A stretch of 64,000 nucleotides of DNA from Papaver somniferum (taxonomy: Eukaryota; Streptophyta; Magnoliopsida; Ranunculales; Papaveraceae), in the NCBI RefSeq assembly GCF_003573695.1, contig NC_039363.1, positions 155,460,406-155,524,405 on the forward strand, written 5' to 3'. This document shows positions 1 to 12,200 of this stretch, piece by piece. Each line of letters opens with the position of its first letter. The stretch's first letter is position 1. The notes beneath the pieces are model-generated. The model saw only the letters and a program-made list of their open reading frames with translations, made no database searches and was not told where the DNA came from. Both the position numbers and the translations under genes were made by a program.

Positions 1-383
1 TAATATTCTCAATTAAATTCATTAATTTCGGTTTTATATTCTAGCCGTTTTATTACTGCTATGGAGGATTTTAAGTATGCAGTTATTATTGATTTTATTC
101 TCATTGAACCGAATTGATTTCCTTTGAGTTATAAAAGATAGTTTTTGGAGAAGATGAATGACTGAGTTTTTTCATCTATTTGTAAGATAGAGTAAGAGTT
201 GGTTCGATTTCTCAAGGTGCGGAGAAATCGAACAAGAGAGAATCAACTGTTTTATCCCATAGGTGTTCGACAAGTTTTTGACTGCCAGCACAATCAAGAG
301 GCAGAGTCGCGAAATACCTTAAAGATAGCGACCTAGTCCGTGACTCAGCTGTTTGAGATTTATTTTGTGTGAATTTTCTTTAT
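1..383 (+). repeat. Diverged LTR5-related fragment and unassigned sequence
   Basis: No gene is visible. Roughly 260-350 resembles, in the opposite orientation, the inner part of the LTR that follows: the 'gcgacctagtccg' and 'gactcagc' words also occur in the plus-oriented LTR5 copy near 5728-5752. The left end thus looks like a head-to-head junction of two LTR5 pieces. Positions 1-260 show nothing I can assign. Confidence 0.4.
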
Positions 384-1063
384 TGTTGGAACAATTGCTA
401 AATTATGCCTGCACAACAAATAAAATCAAACATGAAACAAATAACGTCATGGCTGAGTCTCGGACTACGTCGCTTTCTTTAAGACATTTCGTGGGCTCTG
501 CCCAAGATTGTACAAGCAGTTCTTCAATGTCGCGTCGTCCCCAGGATAAAACAGCCGAGATCAATCTCTTACACAATCACTCTTGCACGGTGAGAGGATG
601 TGAAACTTTTATACTTCATTCTTGCTCAGAAACTCATTTAGAAAAACCAAGGATGATCACACACTTGTTTTTCTTTCTCACAATAATTCATTTTGGTTTT
701 AAATTCAAGAAACATATAAGAAAAACTCTCCATAAGAAAAAAAGGCTTCAACAACTCCATTAATTCTTTTCATTTTCATTTTTTTTAAAACTCAAGAGAC
801 ATGATAAAAACTCACTCTTAAAAGATGAAACTCTCTTTCTTCTTCCAACTAAATTCTGATTCTGTACTCAAAACTTTTTTTTTAGTGTCATTCAATGAGA
901 AGTTATTATGGTGTATTAAATACTATTAATAAAGCAAAATATGAAACGGTCAAACTCAATTATAACCAAATTTAGTTTTTATTTAAGATACTTAAATGCT
1001 ATTAAAAACTTTCTTTATATTTATTGGTAAATAAATTTATATTTTAAATATATATTCCCAACA
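384..1063 (-). repeat. LTR5, left copy (3' LTR of minus-strand copia remnant)
   Basis: A 680 bp segment that starts TGTTGGAACAATTGC and ends ATTCCCAACA, giving a TGTTGG...CCAACA terminal inverted repeat of the copia type. Related copies lie at 5123-5515 (same orientation) and 5518-5822 (opposite). On the minus strand it is preceded by the purine-rich stretch AAGTGGTGGAT, a plausible polypurine tract. Apparent ORFs inside, such as 353-763, are chance frames in the LTR. Confidence 0.65.
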
Positions 1064-1559
1064 ATCCACCACTTATATTTTTAAAACATTGAGCAAGAAC
1101 GTATAGAGTTGTGCATAAGCAAAGGTGTCTGCAACTTGAACCTTTACGTAGTGTTAATAGGCTCCCTTAAAATCCGACCATAGAGTGAACATAAGTCTTG
1201 AACTCTATGAGATAATAATATTTCTTAACACACACGACTACACTAGTGTAAAGTCTAAAGCCAGCGCATTACGACCCTGCGCTTGTATCCCAGTTTAATG
1301 AATGATCTAGAGAACTGCCCATATTCTCATAGAAAGCAGCCACACTTTCACATTCACATAGGTAAGTTTATCAAGAGTACTCCTGAAAGTACCCCACTCT
1401 AAATAGAAATATAAACATCATTACTAGTTTAAAATTAAAAATTAAAAATTAAACTAAACCTCTACTCGCTTCAGGATATCATGCCGTGGGATGAATTCTT
1501 CAAAGCATGATTCTCGCATCTCTATATCATTTATGACTTCGTCTAGTCCCTTTGAACCT

Positions 1560-1776
1560 ATTTCTAGGTTGGGTATCCATCATAGATGACTCAACCTCAA
1601 TGGGCATCGACCTCATCCCTAAGATATATTCACATCTTCTTATCAATCCTTTCGTCAAAGGACTAATGAAAGCTCTTTCCAGACACTATATAATCCATTC
1701 TCATAACATCAACTCTTGTAGTTGTCATAACGTTCTCAATTCTTGCAATAGCCGCGGTACTATCACATTGGATTAA
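1560..1776 (-). pseudogene. Copia RNase H C-terminal remnant
   Basis: On the minus strand 1767-1741 encodes CDSTAAIAR, the signature of the copia RNase H core around a catalytic Asp. About 80 nt further on, in another frame, 1674-1638 encodes a stretch containing PLTKGL, the conserved end of the same domain. Downstream 'GMRSMPIE' and 'DTQPRNR' recall the usual tail of copia polyproteins. Frameshifts and stops separate the pieces, so it is a relic. It fixes the class and orientation of the surrounding element. The family assignment is from remembered motifs, not a search. Confidence 0.6.
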
Positions 1777-4700
1777 TATGTCTTTTCCTCTATCCACTAT
1801 ATAAGATCGAATCACCCCATCCCTTAAAGGATTCAACTATGTCCAATCAGCTTGACAACATCCTTAAAGGATTGCGGTAACCATGTAGGTAGTGTATTTC
1901 TAGGTGTAAGGTGTGTTTTAACACCTCATAACCTTCTCAAAATTTTACCAATTTTCCATACTAAGATTGGTAAATATGAATATAAAACCCCCACTACAAA
2001 AAATACTTATATATAGTCAATCACGTAGCAAAGAAACATACCGAGCTACCATAATCATGTCTAGTGCAATCACACACAATCTCAAAAGCATTAGCACTAA
2101 AACAAATGAGTGAAAGCTAGTTTACAGTCAGACTACATAAATTTCTATCTCTTTTAAAATTCTATTTTCATTGAATGAAATAGATCCAAAGAAAAATTTA
2201 TTATTAACATCATGCACCATCTTCATTCAAGTCTTTCATGTCAAATAGTAAACTAAGCATGTTCTTAATTTCATTTTCATCCTATAAGTTAGAATAAAAA
2301 TTCAACACATCACATATGCATACAAAACAAAGAGTAGTGTGCATTTCACTTTCATCAATTCTGAAATCATCCGAATGAATCAAGTAAATAATTTTATTTC
2401 TTTTAAATTGTTTTAAAGTTGTTTTCAGAATATAAATGATAAATTATATAACTTATATGCTTTCTTTTATGGTAGAAACTACATAGTTTTCCATGCTTGG
2501 TTTACATATATTCTCATCTTTGACTTACACAAAAGTATATATTTCTACTTATGACTATAACAAATCATACATCGTAGAAACAACATCAACAAAACAAGCA
2601 TGTGAGTTAATTTTAGCGACATGAATACAAGTGTCAATGATTTTCTGTTTGCCTGTCTAAAAACAATAGGCTCACAAATTTATTTCTCCAAAGATTAAAT
2701 TTTTAAGAACGAAGTTACTTTCTATGAGAAGTTATCTTCAAAATTATAATCAACAAAATATTCATGACTACAATTTAATTTCACTATATATGCTTTTCTA
2801 GGTTCATTCTTAATTAATTACTTGTCACTTTCATTTTTCTAGTTCCTCTGTTTTAAATCAAATATGTTAAAATATAGGATATCGAACCCCCACTAAATTT
2901 TGACTCAAGCAAGAATTTCAAAACAATATCAAAAGACTCCAAAAATTGTGAAAAACTAGTGAACCAATGATTTAAACCCAAATCGTTTTGCACAATATAA
3001 TGAATAAAAATTCAAACAATTTTTGTGAAAACAACATCGCCTAATTCACTACTCAAAAGATCATATTTGATATCAAGACAAGTTACTCGAAGCATCTTTA
3101 TAAAATTCTCAAATATTTTATTTCATCCAATATCAAGTTGCATAAGATTTGAAAGTGTACATGCTTTTATGAGTTAGGTAACATTACATACATGTTACTC
3201 AAAGAATTCACCAAGTTTATAAGAAAATATAACATGGTCATATTCATCACTAACTCATTGATTTCTTAAAAAGCATGACAAAATCTGATATTTCAAATAT
3301 TGAAAATTGAATTTATCTTATGATAAAATTGAAATATTATGCTCAAACATTTTATCTATAACATATCATTTGTAGTATTGCAATGATCAAATTCAACAAA
3401 TTTATAATCTCAATCTAGGAGGAAACTAAATTCTTTCTCATTTCAGAAGTATGAACATTTTTAATAAAATTGTTCTACCCGAAGTAAACTTTGAGACCAT
3501 ACCAATACCGAAAATCCTAGTGATGTGAGTATATCTCAACACCACTTTCTTTCAAACGATTTGGTTCAAATTTTTAACCATAACCTATCAAAACAAACAT
3601 GGTGTAAAACACCAATATATACCAAGCTCTCGTTGTATCCACAATTCACATTAACTTGGATTGAAAAGCTTTGTCAATAACATTTGATATCATTGCAATG
3701 TCGTGCAAGAATAGCAAATAAATTCATAGTAAATATTATGTTCATTTCTTGGAGAGAGTTGACATTCACATTAGTTTTGACTAAGTTTTTAATTATTTCG
3801 GTTTTGGGTTCGTATAAAATTTCATCTCATAAGTTCCAAACTTATATGAGTCATATGTTTATCGTCATACACAATAATTCTCAATATCTTGTTTCCCTAA
3901 AATTTATTCTAAGATTTAACAATCAATTTATTCAATTTAGAATGCCATTACTTGATCACTACAATTACTACAAATAGTTCATCAAACATAACTCAATTGC
4001 TTTTAAAGCTCAATTGGTTATAAACCATTTTCCATTATCCGCGCACCAACAAAGAAATCAGCAATCTCATTGCTCCTCACCTCGATTAATCTCCCACAAT
4101 TTTTATTTCATTGGAAAATAAAAACTTGCTCAAGTAAATGAATTATCACCTGCCACAATCATTTACATGTGAGCATTTGAAGACAAAAAATAAGTAAGGT
4201 ATGCACTCACATAATTACTTAAAAATCAAATGAAACATATCACTTCAAGTTTCTCTTAAATTTCAAACAAAGATTCAAAGTTATATAGTCATAACATCAT
4301 ACATGTAGTTATAACTTTCTACTACGCATATTATCAAACACCTGTGGTGCAATAGTTTGATTTCTAACAATGATCTTCTTTTACATTACAAAAACTAGAC
4401 TATGAAGTACTAGAATCAAAACATGATTTTTTTAATGTAATTTCTTATATCTCTAATCTCTAATCTCAAGTGTCAAATCCCTTATTTTGGATAGACATAC
4501 ACAACGATTTTAAAATCACCATATTTCTCAAACCAAAAATATAAATGGGAAATTTCAAAATGGATTTTGAAAATAAAATCCCGATCTACAAGTTTCATGT
4601 CCACAAATTCAAAATAGTTATACAAAGATTGGGACATACGAATTCAATTAGGGATAAATTTCATCCCATCAAAAATTTCAGCAAGGTTATGCGGTTTTAT

Positions 4701-5106
4701 AAAATATCTTAAAAATACTTTTTGTATACAAATATTCTGAAATTTAACGTGCATTATCCTCATGATGTCTAGTATATCTAGTAAAAATTTCTAGACTCAA
4801 TTCATTTTTGGGTAGGAGATAAAAATAAAACTCTACAACATCTTAAAAACATTTGTTTATCATCAAAAATACATATATTTTTTTTTATCTATGCTAAATA
4901 TTAATGAAGAAAAATATTTAACCATGAAATTCCTAGTCCATTAACATCAGTCATAAATTTACTTTAGGTACCAAGTAACCTAATTCCAAGCATCATGCTA
5001 AATCGCTAAAGAAAAATTATACCATTCATATAATTCTATAAAACAAATTAAACAATGATACTTATCATGTTTGAGCTATTGTTTTCATTTGATATCCATG
5101 GCAGAA
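1777..5106. other. Gene-less AT-rich interior of the copia remnant
   Basis: About 3.3 kb of AT-rich sequence with no ORF resembling gag, protease, integrase or reverse transcriptase in either strand. The 97-residue frame at 3684-3977 matches nothing I know and has no supporting context. It probably represents eroded interior of the flanking copia element, or AT-rich sequence inserted in it. Confidence 0.4.
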
Positions 5107-5122
5107 TGAAACGTCTTAAAAT

Positions 5123-5515
5123 TGTTGGAACAATTGCTAAATTATGCCTTCACAACAAATAAAATCAAACATGAAACAAATAACGTCATGGCAGAGTCGC
5201 GGACTACGTCGCTTTCTTTAAGACGTTTTGTGGCTCTGCCCAAGATTGTGCAAGCAGTTCTTCAATGTCGCTTCGTCCCCAGGATAAAACAACCGAGATC
5301 AATCTCTTACATAATCACTCTTTCGGTGAGAGGATGTGAAACTTTTACACTTCATTCTTTCTCAGAAACTCATTTAGAAAAACAGGATGATAACACACTT
5401 GTTTTTCTTTCTCACAATAATTCATTTTGATTTTTAAATTCAAGAAACATATAAGAAAAACTCTCCATAAGAAAAAAAGGCTTCAACAACTCCTCTAATT
5501 CTTTTCATTTTCATT
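5123..5515 (-). repeat. LTR5, right copy, truncated
   Basis: Begins TGTTGGAACAATTGC like the left copy and follows it closely for about 390 bp, then stops at the junction with an inverted copy near 5516. The scrap 'gaaacgtcttaaa' just before it (5107-5119) belongs to the opposite-strand LTR5 sequence, so the left junction is also rearranged. Confidence 0.6.
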
Positions 5516-5517
5516 TT

Positions 5518-5822
5518 TATTATTGTGAGAAAGAAAAACAAGTGTGTGATCATCCTTGGTTTTTCTAAATGAGTTTCTGAGCAAGAATGAAGTGTAAAAG
5601 TTTCATATCCTCTCACCGTGCAAGAGTGATTGTGTAAGAGATTGATCTCGGCTGTTTTATCCTGGGGACGAAGCGACATTGAAGAACTGCTTGCACAATC
5701 TTGAGCAGAGCCGTGAAACGTCTTAAAGAAAGCGACCTAGTCCGCGACTCAGCCATGACGTTATTTGTTTTATGTTTGATTTTATTTGTTGTGCAGGCAT
5801 AATTTGACAATTGTTCCAACAT
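5518..5822 (+). repeat. LTR5 fragment, inverted, ending at a CA terminus
   Basis: Reverse complement of the first part of LTR5 (compare 5123-5420), ending 'caattgttccaaca' at 5822, i.e. the natural LTR terminus. With 5123-5420 it forms a long imperfect inverted repeat with arms of about 300 bp around roughly 100 bp. What follows (ttaatccttcc) is not a tRNA-Met primer site, so this may be a solo or 3' LTR end. Confidence 0.6.
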
Positions 5823-6303
5823 TAATCCTTCCCTGTATGGTTTCAATCAATGATCCAACCCAATTGGATCGATTGAAACACTTATACCAGACCTGTTTTG
5901 CTCTAACATGTCCATGCCAACACAATCCCGACATTGAATCTCTTCAGAAGTCCCTCAAAACTCGAACCCTAAACTGTTCTCGCTGCAAAAAATTTCCCGC
6001 CAAAACTGGAAATTCAAATTAGAGAAGAAGATGCCCCTTAACCATTCCCGATGTGTCAATAACACTTGGGATGTCCTGGGGCGTAAATAGCAAGTGGGTG
6101 CCCCTTAGTAAGTGAGGTGTCCCTTATCCAAATGAGGGGTGCCATTGGTGATTTTTTCCCACGAGCGCAAATACCACTTTTCGAGCCAATTTTTCCACAC
6201 ATGTTTATTTCTCCAAAAATACCTACAAAGAGATAAAATACCAAAACAAGTACAAAAATGGGAACTAACAATATACAAAATTGAGATCAAAATAGACACA
6301 TAA
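5823..6303 (-). repeat. LTR4-related fragment and unassigned sequence
   Basis: Positions about 6160-6260 read in reverse resemble the solo LTR at 52684-53928: both share 'aaaaattggctcgaaaa' and 'aaataaaca' in the same order. The rest (5823-6160) is unassigned. It holds two similar GGGTGCCCC/GGGGTGCC words near 6096 and 6137. Frames on the minus strand here (6056-6299) are not convincing genes. Confidence 0.4.
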
Positions 6304-7180
6304 ATGCATCTATCAGATGTTTTGAAAATGAGTAAAAATTCTAGCCCTGTAATTAGAGAAATGTGGATTATAAGCTTTTATACTGCTACGGTTGAATTGT
6401 GGTTCTTGAGGAATGCAATTTTTTATGATGATGAGAAGCCTGTCCTTACCAAATTAGAACTTAAGATAAAAAGGATGGTCCACGATTGTGAAGGGAGAAT
6501 GAAAGGAGTTATGTGAGGTTCTGATTCTGAAAGAGATATTTTACACTACTTCTTTATCCAGGCCAGGAAAATGAGAAGAATGACAATTATTGAGATTTTT
6601 TTTCACCTGCCAAATGAGAATGAATTGCTTTTATACTGTGATGGTGCCTCTAGAGGTAATCCAGGTACTGCAGGATATGGATTTATAGTTAGAAACTATA
6701 TTGGTACTTTTATTTTGCAGAATCTGGTGGTCTGCGAATTACTACTAACTATGTTGCAGAATTTATATCTTGTATCAAAGCTCTGGAATGGGTTGTTGAA
6801 AACCAGAATGTCAGATTAATTCTGCAATCAGATTCGAAGACTTGTATTACAACTTTAAAGCAACAGAAGATTCCATGGTTTCTCTTGGAAAGATGGCAAA
6901 AGGTTATGGATGGTATACATTCAATATCTTTCAATCATGTTTACATGGAAATCAATTTCCCTGCTGACCATTTTTCTAAAAAAGGAGTTCACTTGCAGAA
7001 GGGATAGACCATGGGTTTCAATGATAAACCTAGTATCCTGGCTTGTCTTGAATTCCCAGATCAGCCTTATTACTGATTTGAATATCTCTTTGTATTTAGT
7101 TTTGTTTTACTTCTTTTCTTTCTTTGCTTTTCTGTTTCTTTATATTGGGGTTGTAATTTTTAACCTTGTTATTCAAACTA
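6304..7180 (+). pseudogene. L1-type LINE ORF2 3' fragment with RNase H (unit 1 copy)
   Basis: A 5'-truncated, broken piece of a plant L1 LINE polyprotein. The frame at 6304-6516 covers the end of the zinc-binding region after the reverse transcriptase and stops at a TGA where the sister copy (25408 on) has a TGG. The frame at 6571-6819 carries CDGASRGNPGTAGYGFIVRN, the N-terminal core of the plant RNase H (RVT_3) domain with its first catalytic Asp. It then shifts frame near 6715, where one base appears lost relative to the sister at 25615. The 3' UTR ends near 7180 against LTR3b. It corresponds to 25223-26070 in unit 2 and is not functional. Confidence 0.8.
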
Positions 7181-9260
7181 ACATTCAACCGTTAAAGTTG
7201 ACGGGTTGACTAATAGTCAAGGGAAATGAGTCAGGTGTCTAGTCAGATGAGTCAGTACTGAGTCAGCAGGTGACTGCTCTTGGCCAAAGGCCCAAGCTGT
7301 TGCAACGGCCTAAAATAATAATGCGCCATGATGACACATCATAACATCCGTTCCAGCTATGATCGCGCTACATCCAGCAAAATACTCAAGCTATTCTTTC
7401 TACTCAGTTCCCTGCAACAATTATTTCTCTTAGCATCCATCCATTCAAAATACACCACAACAACCAACATCATTCTATCATTTCAATGATACACCCATTA
7501 TCTCAAGCCTGCACCTGCAATTATCTCAATCTTTATGTAGCTTCTGAAATATCATCAATTTCATTCACTGCACTAGTACTACCAATACCATACCCATTGA
7601 TAACCATAAATCTATAGATCAATTTTATCCACTTAAACATAGCCAAGTCTCCTTCAGCTCTTATACATTGCACAAATCTCCCTAGACCTGTAGCAGCAAC
7701 ACAAATCCAATCCATAATTCTGTTGACCCGCAATATCAACGCCAGCATTAATTACCTGCTACTTCATTCTCATTTCAATACCCTTTTATTTATCAGTATA
7801 TTCAACACAGACTCCCTTGCTCACAAACATAAAAATTTATGTCTACAACTCATTCTACCTCAGCCACCACTTTCTCAGCTACAACCACTTAACAGTAACC
7901 TTAGCATATATCTTAGCAACACAAGAATCTCCAAGTCCATACATCACCAGTACCATTATTAGTAGATCATATACTCCTGCTCATATATTTTTGACCTCAA
8001 AGCACCATCAAGACTTCCATGCAACCTAGTTTCAATTTAGCATCTTCAACTTAGGTTCATCTTATTCAAACACACATCTACGATTTCTTCTTATCTATGG
8101 AAACACCAACAACACCACCGTCTTCATATGAATAGTCAAGAACATCAAATACAACCCAGAAAAAACCCCTGAATTCTACCATGTCTTAACATACATCTAA
8201 CCGTAGAATTCCAACTAACTCAGCTTTCTCGATTTGGACTTCAATCACTGACTTCATCTCTGCTAATCAAGGACAACCCGAGATTCAATTCCAATGTAGC
8301 AATTCAAGACCCTTTTTGCAAAATCATACCACCTTGAACCCTAACTCCAATTATTCTTCATCAATTCTTTCATGTCATTCCTCCCTGTGAAAACTAATCT
8401 CATCAATTCAGAAGCCAATTCAATAATACTTCATACCTATCATAATTTCATCATAGAACTCATCAAACGAATAACTTCAACTCAATTCCTTTCCTGCTCT
8501 TCTTGTTTATGTAATTACAACGTCTTAATGTAATAGAGTATAGGGAGTTTGAGAGAGTTTGGTATTTTGAGTGTAGGGAGTTTGAGAGAATCTCCCAAAA
8601 TCTCTCTACTCTATTGAGAGATTTGTAGTGAGGAAAAAATATATTGTAAACTCCCCTGACTCCCCAAAAGTCCCCAAAACAAACCAGCTCCCTAACATTC
8701 TAGTTTTTTACCACTAACAGGGAGTTCAAGAGTTTCTTTCAAACTCCCTCACGACTGATGGGGTTTTCTAGGGAGTTTGGGAGACTCTTCTAAACTCTCC
8801 CACGACTAACGGTGATCTTGAGAGATTCATTCGAACTCCCCTACGACTAATGGGTAAAACCTGAACTACACTCAACTCCTCCGAAGACTAAACCCTTGTT
8901 ATTCAATCTCAGTCACGCGGCCCCTCTTTATGTTTTCTCTAACTTTCAGGTGAATGGAAATGAATATTTATATAGGCACCCACTGCTTGGATCCAGGAAG
9001 CCAAACTAAGGGTGCCACTGTTCTACTCTCTCAACTGAAGCTGGTAGTCCTTTATCTTCAAATGAGCTCCTAATATCATTCGTTTGTGAGATAATTATTT
9101 TTCGGTTCTGACTCCAAATTGATGATTTCTACTTATTTTTCTCCAAATAACTCCAAAGTACCTAAGCTCAAAAACACAGATAAGATACATAATTTACAAG
9201 AAAACTAACAAAGAAAGCATAAACAATAGATAAACATCAAGGTGTTTAAGACACCTATCA
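7181..9260 (-). repeat. LTR3b, a diverged gypsy-type LTR (unit 1 copy)
   Basis: The right end 'gtttaagacacctatca' matches the end of LTR3 at 17281, whose orientation is minus. The interior also follows LTR3 loosely: the 'gtcaaccgtcaaag' stretch, the C/A-rich middle with many 'accatcat' words, and 'gaaagcataaacaatagataaa' near the end. It pairs closely with 26865-28382 plus 31300-31855 in unit 2. The left edge is cut by the LINE. Short frames here (7533-7748, 7723-7962) are LTR sequence and not genes. Confidence 0.6.
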
Positions 9261-12200
9261 GGAGCCTTCTCTCGATCATACACAGAGAATTCTTCACATA
9301 AAATAATACACACCAATCACGTTTCATTGTGTATTATACTTTGATATTAGCACTTTCTCTACTTCCAACGCTTTTCTCTATTTGTGACCCAATCAAGACA
9401 TGAACAAGACAAAAGATGACCCTGATGTGTTAAGATGTTTTTTTTCTAAACTTAGGTTTTTTCCGTATCTTTTTGTAATTAACTTAGTTATTAAATAAAA
9501 TTTTGGCCTAGGAAAAAAAATATACAAAGAAATAACAGAGGAACTCCAAGTTCCTTGGACTCGACGTCCACAAAATGCTAGGTCTCAATTCCCAGGGATC
9601 CTTGGGACTCAACGTCCAAAAACGTATAAAATGCATGTATATGGATAACAGCCTGCCACCGAATAATTAGTGTCAAACATTTAAATTTTGTACAATTGAT
9701 ACCACATAATGATCATTGTCTAATATTTAGGTTTTATATCATTTGATCACACACACTGATCAATGTCTAATATTTGCATTATGTGCCATTGATCCACAAA
9801 CTGGAAAACACTTGATATTTACGCTTTATGTTTTTGATCCTAATCAATGTCTAATATTTACTTTGTGTGCCATTGATTCCATAGTTCGATCAATACCCAG
9901 TAAATTGAATTTCATTGATCCCACAGACTAGTCAATGCTTAATAAATTTCATTAATGTCATTAGTCAATTACTTGTTGAGCATATGTTGATGGGAAAAAA
10001 CGATTTGCTGGTTTTTGAGGAAAATTGGAGAGTTGTGCAGTAGGCGTATTCTCAATTAAGAAAATTGCCCAAACCTTTAACCGATGCATTGCACATGAGT
10101 GCTTTGAGTTCGAGAGATCAATATATATGACTCTGGCCTAAACCAAGACAATAGTCGTTCCATAGTCAATTCGGTCACAAAGATGAATGACAGTCAATCT
10201 GCAGGAGGGAAACTGAGAATTGTGTGGGATAAATGATGATTGATGTATTGTGGATGTGTTGAGACTTCTGAAACTTTGATGGACTGTCGGTAAATCATGA
10301 TCTGATTGAGTTCTGTTCAGTTAAGTTCCATTTAGAATATAGAGTTATCAAATAGGTTGATCAACCTAATTATATTGCAGAGTAGTTAACACATTGATAT
10401 GCAGTAAGTGTGAAAGTTGCAGAGGAGTTGAAGTAAGTGTGAAAGTTGCACAAAGTTCCATATTTGTGCAACATTTTGTATTTTTAGAAGAGTTTGATCT
10501 TGACCGAGATTCTCAATTTTGCTTGGATGAGCAAGTAGGATTATTGCTTGAACGTACAATATCTAAGAATATTAAATAATAATATTTTAATATTTATTGG
10601 TAAAAAAGACCTAATGGTCATGGGACTATTTGATTTATGGGCTTTTTGGAGAATATAGCGATATTTGACAAAATGTGAAGAACCGAGGTTTTGCTCGAAT
10701 GTGGGAGTCAGGGATTATTATGGAATAATAACAAAATAAAAGAAAAGAAACGGAGAGGTGTGGGACTGGCCACGCCCATGGCATGGCCGACCTGCCGGTG
10801 AGACCGGTCCCGTGCCTTTTTCTTTTTTTTTTCTTTTCCTTTTTTGCTTAGCTCACCATATCATCATTCGTCCGTATTTTTGTGTGCTCTTTTGTGCATT
10901 ATTAATAAGTGCACCCGCATCATCTCGGGGCTTACTTGGTGGTGGACCATATGCCCGAAAGGTACATATTCAATATTAATCCTTGGGATTCTGCTAAGAA
11001 AAGCCGTGAACTGAAGTAATAAAATATTACGGTGAAAATAGAATATTTTCTAGGAATTCAATTGACTAATAATGTGCTAGAATTAATTAATTGATGGATA
11101 TATACTGGCAGGAAGTCTGTCTAAAGAGTATTATATTTATTCGAGAACCTAGGTATGAGATGGTAGAGGAATCATACTTATTATGAACGTTTATATTGCA
11201 TAGTCAGGGAACATTTGTGATATCCTGAAGACGTTATTGCTCTATACTAGTGGTCAATCCATCTAGGAGCCTCCCAAGCATTCTCGATTTTATACAGAAG
11301 TGTATACTGGAATTGCTCAGTATAAATGATGAAAAATACAGAATATTGAAAGCTCGGTTGAGAGATTTTAATAATTACATACACATGCATGCTCTGAAGA
11401 GGAAACACACTCATTCAGAGATCATCGTGACATGAGAATGTCAAGTCTAAATTCCAAAATATGAATTTCATATATTCGTCTGAAGCTAGGGTAAAAATAT
11501 AGAAAACTATGATTTTACAATTTTAGCTTTAGTCAGAAACCCACCATCAACATTAAGTCTCTCGCTTAGTAAGGGACAGTCATGTTCTGCAGTAAGCACT
11601 AGATGGTGATTTTAATAATTATAAATGAAATAAGTATTTGAATTTAGTCGTTAGAAATATAACAAGAATCCTTGACTTTCTCCAATGATGTCACATACGT
11701 GCAATGATTTGAATGGTGGTCCTGGCAATATGACAGATCGCCATTTGGAGAGCATGAATTGACGAAGCACCGTAGATTTGGATGGCAAAATTACAAACTT
11801 GGTTATTTTAGCACTCGTGGGCCTACTGCTTGAAAGAGGAACTCCTTGTTCCACCAAGTGGTTGGGCTTCAAAGCATCCAAGTATGTATCATCAATTGCA
11901 GTGAAATTGCTTTCATTGCTGTTCTAACTCCCCAAATGATTTATGGAGGACCCAATAAATCTTCATCTTGTATCATCTCGATAGCTACATGAACTCGTCA
12001 GTTGATGGTTGAATGGATGAAAATCCATATGGACGAATGAGGAATTTCATCATAACTCGTCATCAAAAATTCCAGAAGGTTTTCGTTGAAAATGTTGTAG
12101 AATCTTCATACGATGTCCGTTTTTAATGATATATCCCAACTTATTATTGCCCAAGATTTTTTTTTGCTATATTAGAAGAGATTCTGAGTTTAGATCCCAT

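Larger units (their letters stand above)
384..5515 (-). mobile_element. Decayed Ty1/copia LTR retrotransposon (LTR5 family)
   Basis: Two minus-oriented copies of the same LTR (384-1063 and 5123-~5515) bracket about 4.1 kb of AT-rich sequence. The only recognisable pol remnant is the end of the RNase H domain at about 1560-1776 on the minus strand, just inside the left LTR. That is where a copia element keeps it relative to its 3' LTR, so the orientation is minus. No tRNA-Met primer site could be found next to the right LTR, which is preceded by a scrap of inverted LTR5, so that end has been rearranged. The element is dead. Confidence 0.6.

Noticed and set aside
353..763. 136-codon frame as a gene
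   Set aside because: It lies in LTR5. Copies at 5122-5430 and, inverted, at 5440-5846 have different broken frames, so there is no coding constraint.
5107..5122. Primer binding site next to the right LTR5
   Set aside because: The bases do not match initiator tRNA-Met or tRNA-Asp complements, and 5107-5119 matches the inner part of inverted LTR5 instead.
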